Positions 45,262 through 58,054 of a stretch of 64,000 nt of DNA are shown here, piece after piece. Source of the DNA: Branchiostoma belcheri (Eukaryota > Chordata > Leptocardii > Amphioxiformes > Branchiostomatidae); contig NW_017804353.1 in assembly GCF_001625305.1 (NCBI RefSeq), forward strand, positions 3,728,603 to 3,792,602, given 5' to 3'. Numbering within the stretch: the stretch's first letter is position 1; the number at the start of each line of letters is the position of its first letter. The translations under genes were made by a program, and so were the position numbers. The notes beneath the pieces are model-generated. The model saw nothing but the letters and a program-made list of their open reading frames with translations. It had not been told where the DNA came from and did no database searches.

Positions 45262-45362
45262 TAGCCTCTAGCAGGCTTCGGGAGGCGGCTGGAAAAGTAG
45301 TTATCTCTCTATTTGGCCGATTTCTACTTTTCCGACCGTCTCCCGAAGCCTGGTAGAGGCCA
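45262..45362. mobile_element. F3 foldback MITE with perfect 9-bp TSD
   Basis: Short copy: TAGCCTCTAGCAGGCTTCGG to CCGAAGCCTGGTAGAGGCCA. Flanked by GGTTTAGGC at 45253-45261 and 45363-45371. It lies just upstream of the CAP gene coding start, probably in its 5' intron. Confidence 0.9.
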
Positions 45363-45371
45363 GGTTTAGGC

Positions 45372-47700
45372 TACAGAGGACATGTTAACGTTCTAGGTTG
45401 CTTTTCGACGTGACTTTGTGGTTGTCCTTTTTTGCTTGAAGGTCCCTACTGGAACGGACAGTCAATGGCATTTCTTTGCATAATAAGCTAAAACCAAATC
45501 TTGTCACTTTTACTAGTACCTTCTAGCAGAGTACAAATGCGACGTAGGTGTGCCGTTCGGACGTGATAAAAAGCTTCGGATTTGGCAACATTATACCCAC
45601 CATATACCAAGGATAGTGCGAATATTTGATTGTACGAGTACCAACGTTGCTTACCGTGTCGTGGCAGTTGAATAGACCACGCAGTGGTGTTCTGTACATG
45701 TGGTGAACTTTAACATGCCCTCGTAGGAGAGTGAACTACTAGTATATCATCCGACAAAATAACTATTTAAGTGACGCGTCAGGTCATTCATGTCAAGCGT
45801 TCTTGATCAAATTTATCCACATGATTGAATCCTGACCATTTAATGCTACAGTCCGTGAGCGATACACAATCGGCAACCTTTTGTAGCATTACGACAGAGA
45901 TTATATTTGGCGAAAGAAATTGGCGGACAGAAATGCTCAGTCAATTAAAATTTCTGCGGTTTTGGCATCTACTATATAGAAATCAGTCAGAAAGCATTCG
46001 AAGCTTGATCTGATGCCAGGTTTCTTACAAGTGCGTATTTTTATTCCGTAACTAAGCCTTGTGAAGAACAAAACACACTGAATTCTACCAGAAGGTTTTG
46101 TTCCAAGTTGTTGAGCACAAGACCTGCACGTACAACAAATGCGAAGCACCGGTGTGAACATGATGTGAAAGTCATACCGTAATCCAGCTGGCTATGGTTA
46201 CCTCTACACTAACCACCGTTCTAAAGCAGCACGTTAACTGTTTCGCTATCTTTAACAACCATGTAACGATTCAGTTTTTAGAGGACGATTCGGCAAATAC
46301 AGATTCAAGCTTTCTGCCGGTTTCATGGTTAAAGAATAGCATTGTTCAACAGATAATAGCGTCCCTCACAGACTTAATCTCCCCCCAGGCAAATTTAACA
46401 GGACGCCGAGCATTTGAATTTCAATTATCATAACCCCTGACTTATCATAAACAATGACAACCGTCCCAATACTATTATTAGAGAGAAACGCAGCTCACGG
46501 GAGGTTACATGTGACTACAGGTATATTTGGTGCGAGATCAGACATAGTGGGAAAATCTGCGTTCTCACTATCAGTCCATGATCTAGAAATGCTAATCTTT
46601 TGGGCTTGAACTGCATATAGTCCAATAATGACCCTATCACGCATGGCACATGCAAACTAAAAATCCCCCTCTGAAATATGACATAGTGTTGCTGTAATTA
46701 AGACTTAACATGCAGAAAGGGGCACTTGTTTCTCAAGTACACAGCTAGTGCACGCTTTATCTTGTAACTAGAGAAGGAACCAACGCAAGCAACCACCTTC
46801 AACAACGTGAAATCTCCTAACAATATCCTGAGTTCAACCAAGGACAGACAGCTTGTCAAACAAGGTGGAATGACCTTGGTAAATTCTTTGAACACAACGT
46901 ACAAACACTGACGTAGTGTAATGATTTCATGCAGATTTTTTACAACATAACAGCTGTCTTTATGAAGCTAATAACAGGCTAATACCTTACCTGACTCTAG
47001 ACTTGGCTGGTTTCACCACTGCTGGTTAAACAGGAGTTTAGAATATAATGATAGCTGGGTCAGTGGGTGTGTACGCACTAACGCTCACACGCTACTGTGA
47101 CGCAAGGGTCAAGGCCGCAGACAGCAACCAATGATAGAAAAATGATGTGGTTCAAGTCAGGTAATTTTACATAAATTATGCAATAGATGCCTGACAAGGT
47201 ATGTATATTACTAGGGCCAGTATTTTAAGCATTGTTTATGGTACATGTATATATCTAGAGTGGACTAATACTCTAGCTATCTGACATCTTTCACACCACA
47301 GTCATTCCTCAGTAAGACAGCCGGAGCACCATAGGTCCTGTTTATTGATCCTGTTATGCATTGTTCATGGTTAATTGCTTCTTTTCCTGAGACAAAATTT
47401 ACAAAATCAACTATTCTCGGGCCATGTACATATAACGTTACATCTGTATAACAGGTCATGAAAAAGCCCATAGATGTGCCAAACATACTTGACTATGAAA
47501 GAAACCATGTTAGTGGAGTATCTCACAAACGTAGCAACACATATGTATATGCAACAATGATAACAGGTAGTAATGGTATCCAGTATTAGATTATACTGCT
47601 GCATGGTCCCTGATACAGGGGTGGACAGCAGTCAGCTAGTCTTCACACCACTTTTCTATGTGGCTCTATGCTAGTGAGGTATTCAATGATAATATCATAT
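45372..47700. other. Upstream region of the CAP gene; no coding seen
   Basis: Should contain the CAP gene 5' UTR exon and promoter, but I cannot place them. Open frames here are short and without domain features. Confidence 0.4.
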
Positions 47701-47706
47701 TTTATT
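47701..47706 (-). terminator. Candidate polyadenylation signal of the MFS gene
   Basis: AATAAA on the minus strand, about 240 bases after the stop. Confidence 0.35.
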
Positions 47707-47946
47707 TCTAGAATCATCTTTTTACATATTGCGTGCTCACCTGATTTCCACCATGATTGCTTTCAAAATGTACTCATTCTTTGTTGGAATGATCTACAGT
47801 GATTTCCTTCCATACAAAAGTATAATTTCAACTGCAGTGCCCTGATATGCCATCTTTTGTTATGGTCAAAAAAAAAAAAGGAATGTACAAATTAATCCAA
47901 AATCACCTGTTCATAGAAAATATTGTAACTCTTCTCTGATCCTGCA

Positions 47947-50900
47947 TCACGTTGCATAACGTGAAGACAAGAGCAAAGCCAAGGACACAAGTCCCGCTAC
48001 CGCACAGCCGAACTGGACGGCAAACAAGTCCTTCCATGCGAACGAGCCCATGAGATTGTCCATAATCACGGCAGCCAGCGACCCCAAACAGTCCAGGATC
48101 CCTGTCACTGTGGGCGTGTGGCGCTTTCCCCCAAACGACATGTAGAATATCGTGATCGGGAGAAAGAACGGCATCGTCACGGAAAAGCCGAGAAGGAACG
48201 CAATAATGACAGCGAGCTTGATGTCCAAGTCTTTGTATCGCCACAGCGTTCCTATACAGGCCACGGTGATGACCAGGAACGTGGAGATCATGATGCACTT
48301 CTCCTGCCGACGCAGCCTGTCGTACAGAACGCCGCCGATGACCAGCGAGACGATGGCCCCGGCGGGAGACAGAGCTGCGGCCTGAGCAGCCTCGCCTGGC
48401 GTGAGCTGGAGAACTTCCTTAAAGTACAGCGGCATGAAGATCTGAAGCTCAAATACTCCTGGAGAAACAAAACAAACGTTTTTTTTTTAGATCTGCTTTG
48501 TTTGACACAGAAAACAACAGCCAATGACTGTTAAAATTACAAGTTATCTTATACAGATATCTTATGAAGATCTGAAGTTCAAAGACTCCTGGAGAACCAA
48601 ACCAACGTTAGGCAAGTTAGATCTGCTTTGTTGACACATAATGATGGTTAGAATTTATCTACAACCAGTAGAAGTTATCTTCAAAAGTACACCGTAATTG
48701 GAACTGTCTGCTCTATAGTTGTACCTGCACAAATTGGTGTACATGTATAACTATTACTGTTGACCAAGATTTAAGCTCAAGCTATCACTCCTTTCTGACT
48801 TATGGTCAAATCAAGCCTTGTTGTTCCATTGATACTGTACAAATGATGGACATGCATATTAGCCCAGTAAAAGAAAACTCCTGTATCCAAAAAGAGTCTC
48901 TTTTTTCATGATTCCCACCTGACAGAGCCATGGACGCCACAGCCACCACCCAGAAGGCTGGAGTCTCCATCATGTACACCAGGGCTTGTCTCAGACTCAG
49001 CTTGTCCATGGGGTGGTCCACCGGTTTCTATTGAGGAAAAGGGATGGGACTCTTTTACAATGGTGATGCACAGACAATCAAAGAAAACATGGTTTATAGA
49101 AAATGGACAATAGATAATGTATATAGAGAGTATTAGCACTATACGGCTGTACTACATCTGGGTCACACTATGCACTTGTGGAACAGGTGGATTTTCAGAT
49201 ACCCACAGGAATGAAAAGAGCATGACAATACTAAAATACTAACAAACTTTTGATTTCAAAAATTGTATCAGATATTACAGTTTCACCACCTCCAAACAAA
49301 ATTTTCTTCTTGTGTGCCTCTAAGAACAACAACATTGAATTCAAAGAATTATGTTCATTTCACCTTCTCAGGTGATTCTGCCTCCCGTGCGGCCGGCGCC
49401 AGCCCAAGTTTACTGGGCGACTCGTACAGGAGGAACTGTTTCAGGCACACGATCATCACCATGGCAACGGCAGGGATGGTCACTACGGTCCTCCAATGGA
49501 GACCTGGCAGGAAAAAGACAAAAACTGTCACGTCCATACTGAAACAATGAACTTTGCTGCTCAATACTCATTCAGGGTGCAATGTATGGCAACTATTATC
49601 TTATAAGAATACTATGTGACTGATCTATTCTACATATTAGAGGATGAAACTAAAGGCTAGAAATGAAAATACAAGAGACAATTTATGCTTTTCTACCGAT
49701 GTACTTGATTGCTGTATGTGCATGTGCATACTCATCTTAGTAATATGGTGATGAGTTATCTTCATCTCCACCCTTCTTCCCTGGTTTAAACTCTATAACA
49801 TGTCTAGAAACACCACCAAAACAACATGGTGACACTATTCCTGTTGCTTACCCTTGTTAACCTCCATGCAGATCTTTTGGTGGCTGCAAAAGACAGTATC
49901 AAATTGGCCAGGCAGTATCCATTAGCCAGACAGTATCCATTGGGCTTCGGTGGCTACTGCCTTGCCACCATATGATCTACTTGGAGATTACCAAAAGGCT
50001 AGCTCAGCAGGAAGTAGGTTAAGGAGAGACATCTCACCCCTGGACAGCATGGATCCGATGAGGACCGTCGCGATGACGCTCCCTGCCTGGAACCCGATGG
50101 ACATCCCGCCCAGAACCTTCCCATAATCCTGCTTGTCAAACCAGGCAGACAGCAGCTTGGTGACGGCCGGCCAGATCGCCTGGGGGGAGGCAAGACTTCA
50201 GACCTGTAGCACTGGGCTTTGTGTATATATTATTATTATTATATTATATCCCTTGACTGAAGACGGTATCAAGGTATCAAGGGAAGATCGGAGAGGAGGA
50301 AGAAGGGTCTTCATTTAAGGATAAGAAGGGGCTTTGTGTAGGGGGAGGATAGTAGGGGAGGAACAAAAGCTTTGTGTAGGGGGAGGATAGTAGAGGTAGA
50401 AGGGTTTGTTTTTTGATGTAATGTAAGAAACAGGAGGAGACAGTAAAAACCCCACTGGTCCCGGGCCGGGGTTCGAACCCACAACCTCCCGGGCCCCAGT
50501 CAGACACTCTAACCGCTCGGCCGAAAAGGTCTAAACCCGTTTGCAGGATCTGTTGGTAGCGCCTATAAACCCCCCACTGTTACAGTAAGAAGGATAGGAA
50601 GAAGAGATATCTAAAACAGTATAGTAGATGTACCGGCATCCCTTGACTTATGTTGACTCTACCAGTTCGATTTGAAATGTAATAGGAAGGTGTCTGTCTC
50701 CCGAGAAATCCAGGAAAACTCATCAAGCAAGTGAAATAAAACTCTACAAACTCACAGTGAAAAGTTTCAGTAGCATGTAAGAGCCGATCAGCATAGAGGC
50801 GACGTACACCCTGGCGTAGGCCACGGCGAAGAACGCCACCAGCAGTAGAGACACGGTCAGAACTCTGGTCCCTCCGAACGATTCCGAGGCTATGCCACAC

Positions 50901-51702
50901 AGGATTTTGCCCACGATGAATGCACCGTTTCCGCAGGCCAGCATGGTCCCCGCTGTACGCTGTAAATGTTGTGACGATTGCTTACATCAATTTACATGTA
51001 TCGATAAAATATAAGATATTAATCTAAAGGTCACCAGAAATAACTCTTGAAACAAAATTGACAGCAATTTGCTATTTATTTACATACTTTTATATCCTTG
51101 CTGTGAACTTCTGCTTCAACTTCTACGGTACAAAAGCACCACCTCTCGACTGTTTTCATAAGACAGGTAGCACAGGGAGGGATATTATATTAAAGATGCA
51201 CTGGAGTAGTGGTATGTCCATGTGGCAAGTACACATGGATTTGTTTATGAATGTCAACTGTTCTGGTTGTTAGGGATGCATACATGCCTAGTTTCAAAGG
51301 TTGGGTGCCACGTCAAGTGCACTATGGCCCCATGTGTAACCTCCTTAGGTTAATACATTCCATATGGACCAGTGTTTCAAAACTGAATACTGTCTAAACG
51401 TTATGTGATCTAGTAGCGTTACATGTCGTACGTTACGGTAAATGGGTATTATCTATAACATCTTCAAAGGTTTGTTACACAGGTGTGTTTGGCAGAATGA
51501 CTCCCTTCCTGGATATCGGCCTCACCTTGTCGAACTGGATGGTTTTGTCCTGCATCATGGCGGGCATAACAGCTTCTGTTGCCGTGCGGCAGAAGACGCT
51601 TCCCCAGTACCCCAGGAACAGCCCCAGGAAGGCGAGCCACTGCCAGCGACGCTTCGACAAGCCAGAAACAACCTGGGCTTTCGGGGAGGTTGACCCTGCC
51701 AT
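47947..51702 (-). CDS. Major facilitator superfamily transporter (427 aa)
   Basis: Six coding exons: 51526-51702 (ATG in GACGCCATGG context), 50756-50959, 50038-50179, 49364-49503, 48919-49027, 47947-48458 (TGA). They total 428 codons with consistent phases. About twelve hydrophobic spans can be read: one in exon 1 (LAFLGLFLGYWGSVFC), three in exon 2, one in exon 3, one in exon 4 (VVTIPAVAMVMIVCL), one in exon 5, five in exon 6. GGVLYDRLRRQ after span 8 matches the MFS loop motif G-x3-D-R-x-R-R. The layout, with WPAV and WF near span 5, resembles organophosphate:phosphate antiporters (SLC37/GlpT-like), but the substrate is unassigned. The exon 48919-49027 to 47947-48458 intron carries a partial copy of the last exon's 5' end. 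Confidence 0.85.
48434..48645 (-). repeat. Partial duplication of the last MFS exon's acceptor end
   Basis: 48434-48525 and 48562-48645 share ATGAAGATCTGAAG(C/T)TCAAA, ACTCCTGGAGAA and TTAGATCTGCTTTGTT. On the minus strand both give an acceptor TCTCCAG followed by a GVFELQIF reading. Only the lower copy continues into the exon. Confidence 0.8.
49858..49990. mobile_element. F2 foldback MITE in an MFS intron
   Basis: TAACCTCCATGCAGATCTTT to TATGATCTACTTGGAGATTA, with the internal GACAGTATCAAATTGGCCAG. No clear target duplication. It ends 47 bp from exon 50038-50179. Confidence 0.65.
50285..50525 (-). repeat. tRNA-derived SINE, family S5
   Basis: Minus-strand head TTTCGGCCGAGCGGTTAGAG, with B box GGTTGTGGGTTCGAACCCCG, followed by a purine/pyrimidine-biased body with two CCTACACAAAG segments. 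It lies in an MFS intron. The head resembles a type II (Leu/Ser-like) tRNA, but no mature tRNA structure is kept. Confidence 0.6.
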
Positions 51703-54138
51703 GGCGTCGCTGTTTAGGCAAGGACTATTATAAACAGTAAATCTCCTTCCGTGATACACTCATTCATCCCAGGTACTGCCACGTCTGGCTACATATTCAC
51801 TGCACTTTGGACGTAAACTGCCAGGCGACGCTTTCAGTCTGCTGGCATCGATGAACTGCACTTTGTATAGAACTGCCAGGCGGCGCTTTTAGACCATGCT
51901 TTCGATCCTATGAGTGCCCGATGCGGTTTCACGAGATGGTGTGACGGTAACTTTACTGCTAACATTTTACATGAAATGACTGTTTGATACACTGATTATG
52001 AATCTCGTTTTCGTCCTGTTCGTTCACCGATGATTTCTAAAACTTTTGTCCAAATCATAAGTTGAGTGATTTGAGTGAAGTGACATTTTTGTCACCATGA
52101 CCTTCAGCTGTTGAGGATGGGGGCGTGGCGCAACAGTTTTGTTTCATTGTTCTCTTTTGCGGTTTTAAACTGACAAATTAAGTGCAGCTTCACAAAGTCT
52201 GGAAGGTAAGTTTTAACATGAACAACTTATACCCTTGATTGGCGTTACAGGAAATGAATTAAACGTTCCTAATGGTTACAGAAACACACAAACTTGAAGA
52301 ATTCGAAGTAATGGAGGGAGCTGCCATTCATGTTACTGACCTGTACTATGTAAGTTGAGTAATTGTTAACCATTACTCAACTTACATAGTGTTTTCTTCC
52401 CTAAATACCTGCTTACAAAAGCTTCTCTTCAATTTCTGCACACTCTGTACTTCCTATGTTATCCCATAAAGAACATTCATTGAATTCAATATCTCACCCC
52501 TTTTGTCCTAGGACAATACTACAGGGAATAGGAGGTTCTTTAACTTTAGATCCCTTGACTGTTGACAAAACACTTGTCTGTAAGTCCACTTGAGAAGTAC
52601 TGTAATCTCCATAATCACTCTCCTACCTCTGTCTGACCACCAGTCAAAAGCGTGACCATCCGACATGATTACATTTGCATAATTCTATTATATTTCCTGT
52701 GTCCATTAGGGCACCGCGGGCTTTTGTTAGGGCTGCCCAGACTGACCACTGTTTGAAGGGTCAGCTATTGAGTACACGCTGCGTTTGTGCTGGGCTGGAC
52801 AAGCCTGACTCCGGCCGACCTGGACTCCATTGTTCTCACGTTGGCTCACTGTTCACGCTGGTTTACAAGACTGGTGAGTTTGCCGTCATCTTTTCCCTCT
52901 TTGACTTTGTGAATCCTTGTAGCCTCTACCAGGCTTCGGGAGGTGGCTGGAAAGAGTAGAAATTGGCCAGATAGAGAGAGTTTAATAGCAAAATGTACTC
53001 TCTAGCAGACCAACTCCCCTGGCATATTATCTCTCTATTTGGTCAATTTCTACTCTTTCCAGCCGCCTCCCAAAGCATGGTAGAGACTAGACTCCTTGCA
53101 TAATCAACATCAGTAATGTTAAGATATTTTTGTTCTATCTAATGTACATGTATAACATAATATTTTTGTTCACCGACATCAACTTACTGTTTTTTTATAA
53201 TCTAATTTTCTAGTCAATGGCTAAAAATTACAGGGGAAACTACAATTATGTGTGTGTACTATGTTATCTTACAGCATATATTACAATTTGTGACAGATAT
53301 AGAAATGTGTTACTTTAATTTCATGTGTCTTCTGGTATGATATTTGTATGGCCTTGTCACTGTTTGATGTCCTTCATCATTTTCAATTTTTCTTTTTATG
53401 GGTACTTATTACAAAACATTTTGTTTGTAGTCTTCCTAAAATCTCTATATAGCTTGTCAGACCATGGAGGTAAAAAAGAGATGGTCAGACCAACCCAGAT
53501 TAGAGGTTAGAGGGGGAGAAAGTTACTTTTGGTAATTGATTTTCATGATAGTGATTTACTCCTGGCTCATTGAGATGTGTGCATTCACTTCTTTTCTATG
53601 GCATAGAATAGAAAGCAAACAAAGACACGGCATGCAAAAAATGTCTTCTACCTAAGAAAAATATAGCCACATGGACTACCTGCTAGAATATCATAAACTT
53701 TTTTTTGTCAAATTGTGTGTAAAACATGTTTCCTGCATTTTTCTGGAAGTTTGAATCAGCAACTTTCCCCACGTAAACCCAGTCAGGTGTCAGCAGAGAC
53801 AGAAGACCCATGGGGGATGACCATATTTGGAAGTACATTGTTGGGTAGCATGTAATCAGGCCACCGCCACTGCCCCAGGGAAAAGAAGGGACACTGTCAT
53901 TGGGTCATCACTTCCGCACGGCTCTGACAGTCAGAGGGACTCTCCTGCGTTTTGTTGTTTTGGCTAAGACTTCCCTGGCTGGTTAAGTGTTGGCTGCACA
54001 TTTGGGGTAAGACAAATTCTTCTACTGACGGGGAACTATAGTTAGTTGAAAAGTGTTGTTTTAATATGTCGCAAAGGGAATTTAAATGGGCCTTCATTTG
54101 GTAGGTAGACTGGCATGTGCTTCTGACTGCTTGGCAGT
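51703..54138. other. Upstream of the MFS gene; no coding seen
   Basis: Holds the MFS promoter side, a perfect hairpin at 52345-52390 (ACTATGTAAGTTGAGTAAT pairing), and an F3 MITE at 52920-53089. No exon with recognisable protein content. Confidence 0.45.
52920..53089. mobile_element. F3 foldback MITE with 9-bp TSD
   Basis: TAGCCTCTACCAGGCTTCGG to AAAGCATGGTAGAGACTA, with inner TAGAAATTGGCC(A/G)GATA and its complement. Flanks GAATCCTTG (52911-52919) and GACTCCTTG (53090-53098) match at eight of nine. Confidence 0.85.
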
Positions 54139-54141
54139 TAA

Positions 54142-54914
54142 GGCCCGATTTAGACTAGAAACGCTTAAGGGGTTTTGGCCAGGGAAACGTTTCGGAACGG
54201 TTAACCGTTCCCGGTCTAAAGAGGAAAAAACGGTTTGTTATGGGTTTTCGCGGACCGTTTCCGAAAACCACCTCCATCGTGGTTTTCGACCGTTTCAGAA
54301 CCCTTCAGCGGGGGGCCCGAAACGCTTTTAGCTAGGTCTAAAGTCAAAGGGTTTCTTGAAACGGTAAACCAGGTCACGTGTCATATGCTAATCACGTGCT
54401 AATAGGCTCGCGCGCGTCCATTTTCTGGTAGATTCGCGCCATATTCGATTGTGTCCATTTTCGCCATTTTATATCGTGTATTTCTCGAATTTTCATCATC
54501 CTTTACGTCTGGAGGGATGGCAGAAGGCCAGGGGAGGGTCTGGACCCAAGAAGAGACCCGCTGCTTGATCAGCTTGTGGGCCGATCAAACTATACAATCC
54601 CGCTTGGAGACCTCGCGTAATAGGGAGGGCATACAGATGTTTGTGGACGGGCTGGCGGCTGAGGGTTATTTACGCACCCCAAAGCAGGTTCGGGCGAAGT
54701 TCAAGGCCCTGAAACACAAGTATCGTAAGGCCAATGAGGCAAACCGTAGAAGCCTCTCGGGGAGGTCATCATAGGTCACTGTGGGTCAGAAACATCCTGC
54801 TCCACGGGCGGCCCGAAACGCTTCCGCCTCTGTGTCTAAAGACGAACCGTTTTCTGTGGCGAAACGTTTCGTACCGTTTCGAAACGGTATACCGTTTCTA
54901 GTCTAAATCGGGCC
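54142..54914 (+). mobile_element. PIF/Harbinger-type element with Myb/SANT ORF
   Basis: TIRs GGCCCGATTTAGACTAGAAA (22 bp perfect) at both ends, flanked by TAA at 54139-54141 and 54915-54917. The 773-bp interior carries one plus-strand ORF of SANT type and subterminal copies of AAACGGT/ACCGTTT motifs. No DDE nuclease ORF is present, so it would depend on another copy for transposition. A 3-bp TAA/TTA duplication plus a Myb/SANT-like protein is the PIF/Harbinger hallmark. Confidence 0.85.
54517..54774 (+). CDS. Myb/SANT-like DNA-binding protein of the transposon (85 aa)
   Basis: From ATG 54517: [20 protein letters not shown], then W-A-D and a basic helix ([20 protein letters not shown]), stop at 54774. 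The WTQEET-LI-LW and [12 protein letters not shown] spacing matches the Myb/SANT-like domain of Harbinger elements and MSANTD host proteins. The typical Harbinger protein is longer; this one ends shortly after the trihelix. The frame is open 22 codons upstream, but the ATG after GGAGGG is the likeliest start. In the family it binds TIRs and brings the transposase to the nucleus (known for Harbinger3_DR). Confidence 0.65.
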   Translation: MAEGQGRVWTQEETRCLISLWADQTIQSRLETSRNREGIQMFVDGLAAEGYLRTPKQVRAKFKALKHKYRKANEANRRSLSGRSS

Positions 54915-56256
54915 TAAATTACGATGTAGTTACACAGGTTTTTAGCTTAGTATACCATGCATATTCATTTCTTTTCAAAACTATTGGCTTAAATGCTCAA
55001 CAGACACATGGCCTGACCTATTATAAGAATTATGGTTGTGTTGACAAACATTTAAAGTTGTCATTGTTGCTTATATTAGCTTTAAGTTAAACAGTAAAGC
55101 ATTTCTAATTAAAAATCAATTTTGCAATGAAGAAAACATTAAATTGTAATGTCTTTGGTCTCAACTTTCAGAAGAGGTCATTGATCATTAATTTTTGGAA
55201 CATCACTTTTTTTACCGTTTTTGATTCATTGTGTTAAAGTTAGATTTTTCATGTCATGTAAAAATGTACATGTACTTTTTTCTTTTGATGAATTTTTTTT
55301 AGATCTGCTTTACTAGTATCACTATTTTTATTCCTTTTTTTTGCGTGAGAAAAGTGTGACACTTTCCTTTCTGTGCTTGAAGGGATTAGGCCATGTTTTG
55401 TTATTCAGGAATTCATGTGGCTATTTTTTGTCAGCTGTGACACTTCCCAAGGCCATGTTTTCAAGCATGAAGGCCTAGAGCACACTGTGAAGACCTTGTG
55501 TAGAGCACAACCCAACAATGAAACAATGGAGCAGTTCAAATATACCTTCAAGAGGGGTGACATAATGTCTGTGCCCTGTTACTCAAGAACTCTGCCCCCT
55601 CCATGGCTCCTTTACCATGAATTGCCGCTTTATCTGTAATCAATTGCTTGACAGTGCTTGAAAGCATGTTAGTAGGTAAATCAAATTTGGACGAAGTGGC
55701 GTCTCCAAACCGTCTTACTCTTACATTGCCGTACACAGTTATCGGGAGCATCTATTAGTATTAGATTCATAGGTTTACGTCAGATGCCAACTTTCTGGAA
55801 GAACCCACCTCCATAAGGAAATATACAGTATTCTGCTATATCTTACATCATTACTTTGTTGTGATCTTCCCCCTGCATTTAGTTGGATCAAGTACCATTT
55901 AGGTTCCACAACATTTGGATAAGTACCCCCTGATTCACTCTGAAAGCATCTTGATACCCTCTCTCTGCCTGGCGTTTAGTTCCGCCAGGTTCCACAAGAG
56001 CTGCGCTGTGAAGAGCAAACAAGACAGTTTTCCAGGGCTGACAGTACAGGGATTGTTGCACAGGTGTCGGGACTGTCCGCAGTCCTTTTAACATAGGAAG
56101 TTACAAATTATATGGCCAAGTGCAGCCTGGAATGTTAATGCATAGGAAACTGGGAACTAAACCATGACAGGTAGAGACTTCAGACAGTGTTGTCTTTTAC
56201 TCAAAGAGGACACCATGTACCTGAACAGCCACACTTCTTCATAAAGAGTCTTCGTA

Positions 56257-56362
56257 TAGCCTGGGTTCCAGACCCATAGCACACTGGACACAAATATCTC
56301 AGTGAGCCTAGCACACTGAGATATTTTGTGTCCAGTGTGCTTTGGGTCTGGCATCCAGGCTA
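56257..56362. mobile_element. Palindromic MITE, family F1, copy with 9-bp TSD
   Basis: TAGCCTGGGTTCCAGACCCA to CTGGCATCCAGGCTA, nearly the same as 14227-14328. Flanked by GTCTTCGTA on both sides (56248-56256, 56363-56371). The two copies have different flanks, so they are independent insertions. Confidence 0.9.
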
Positions 56363-57934
56363 GTCTTCGTAATGCACAGCGTGCCTGCGAAGATGGTGTA
56401 TTGCGCAGAGGGGTGGTTATACCGGCTATACAGATACAAAATACAAGTGAAAGCCAAACATCTACTGAAACAATTAACATTACTGAGTTGAAACTGACTA
56501 AAAACATACATGTAGACCAAACTATGATTCAGTATGAATCTTGACCATGTGAAGTGCATATGCAACTGTACAAGATGCTTAAGGCAAGCCCATACGTAGT
56601 CCGTTTCTTGTGCATTTTTCATAGAGTTGTTGTCCACACTTGAGGAAATATGCCAGAGATATGCTCCTGTAAAAACAACTCATTGATACGTTATCTGAAA
56701 GTTTGGAGTTTACAGAGCAAGAAATTAGCCGGAACGGAGACCACCCAAAGTTGGGTTGTGAGCCTAGAAGATATACTGGCCAGACCAACACTCTTGAATT
56801 TCTATCAGCGCAAAATTCAACAATCAACATCTACAAATTACATTTCCCATTGCCTCTTCCCCATGCAAACTTCTGAGGGCCTGCATGGGGGTTATAGCGA
56901 TTACAAATTATGCAAAATTTTTGCCGCCGATTACGAATTACGTTAAAGTCTCAGAGTTGATTATATCTTTACGCTTTGTGGCTAATGTACTATTACGAAT
57001 TACGATGATTTTTTTTTAGGTTGCCTACAGATTACAAAGACTAAAAAGGCGTGATTATGCCTTATGAAAAAGGGCATGCAGGCCCCCACTTCTGGCCGTG
57101 GTTCTGAAGCAAGACTGGGTGAAAGAGGTGATGTCACAGCTGATAGATTTGTAGGCGGGACAGATTTCACAGATGACAGGGTCCTAAGAATGGAGGGAAC
57201 TGGAAAATTGAATTCCTGCCAAGATTTCCCTCTGCTCTTTTGGTGAATTTCGTCATGTCTGGGTCAGACAATGGAAATGCCTTGAAGACTACATAGGGTT
57301 TTTGTCACCCTGGCAAAAGAAGCGCCCACCCCTAAAGACATTTACAGTGTGGAGAATCGGCGTGTCTTACGGCACAATTTTCTGTCTCAGGATGTTCTCA
57401 TTTATAAATCGCTAAGGAGCCTCGTGAGAGGAGGTTTTATCTAGGTTTTGTTCAGCATGACAGGCGAAAAATCTTGTATCAAAGAGTTTTCTTGTTTGGA
57501 AGGTGAAGAAGTCATTTTGAATTAGGAATTCAGAAGTCTTTCACCATTTTCCAGCCAAATTATGCTCAAGATAATTTTGCTGGCAGATTTTTTTTACAAG
57601 AGCAGATTTTCTAATTATGGTCAAATTTTCCTTGGTTAGAAAATTGTTTTCAAACAAGTACAAGGTATAAGGTGAATGAAATTCAGTATGCTGCAAGCCA
57701 ACTTGTACAAGACAGCTTGAAGTTCTTTTCAAGTACTTAAAATTCTCTTACTTTCAGATGACACCTATTTTAAACAGAACAGTTTACAAGACATAGGAGC
57801 CATGTAAACGCAGGGTCGCTAAAGAATTTGTCACCAAGTCATCAACGCCTTTCTCCATTGGTTTATCACAACTAGTCTTCCTGTGGTTTGTCAATCACTT
57901 GTTATTTGATAAGGGATGGTAGAGAGCACTGCAT

Positions 57935-58054
57935 TAGCCTGGATACCAGACAGTTTTTCCTGGACCTACACAGGCCAGCTCCTCAGCTCGAGTAAAGAGC
58001 TGGCCTATGTAGCCTGTAGGCCATTTGTAGGACCTGGAAACAGTCTGACATCTA
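57935..58054. mobile_element. Degenerate F1-like foldback element
   Basis: TAGCCTGGATACCAGACAGT to AACAGTCTGACATCTAGACT, with inner GGCCAGCTC pairing with GAGCTGGCC. No target duplication is recognisable. Confidence 0.6.

Noticed and set aside
45825-46433. Short ORFs upstream of the CAP gene
   Set aside because: No homology cue; could overlap the 5' UTR exon, but nothing in the sequence supports coding.
56308-56637. ORFs spanning the F1 MITE at 56257
   Set aside because: Peptide is translated foldback sequence and matches the translation of the same element at 14227.
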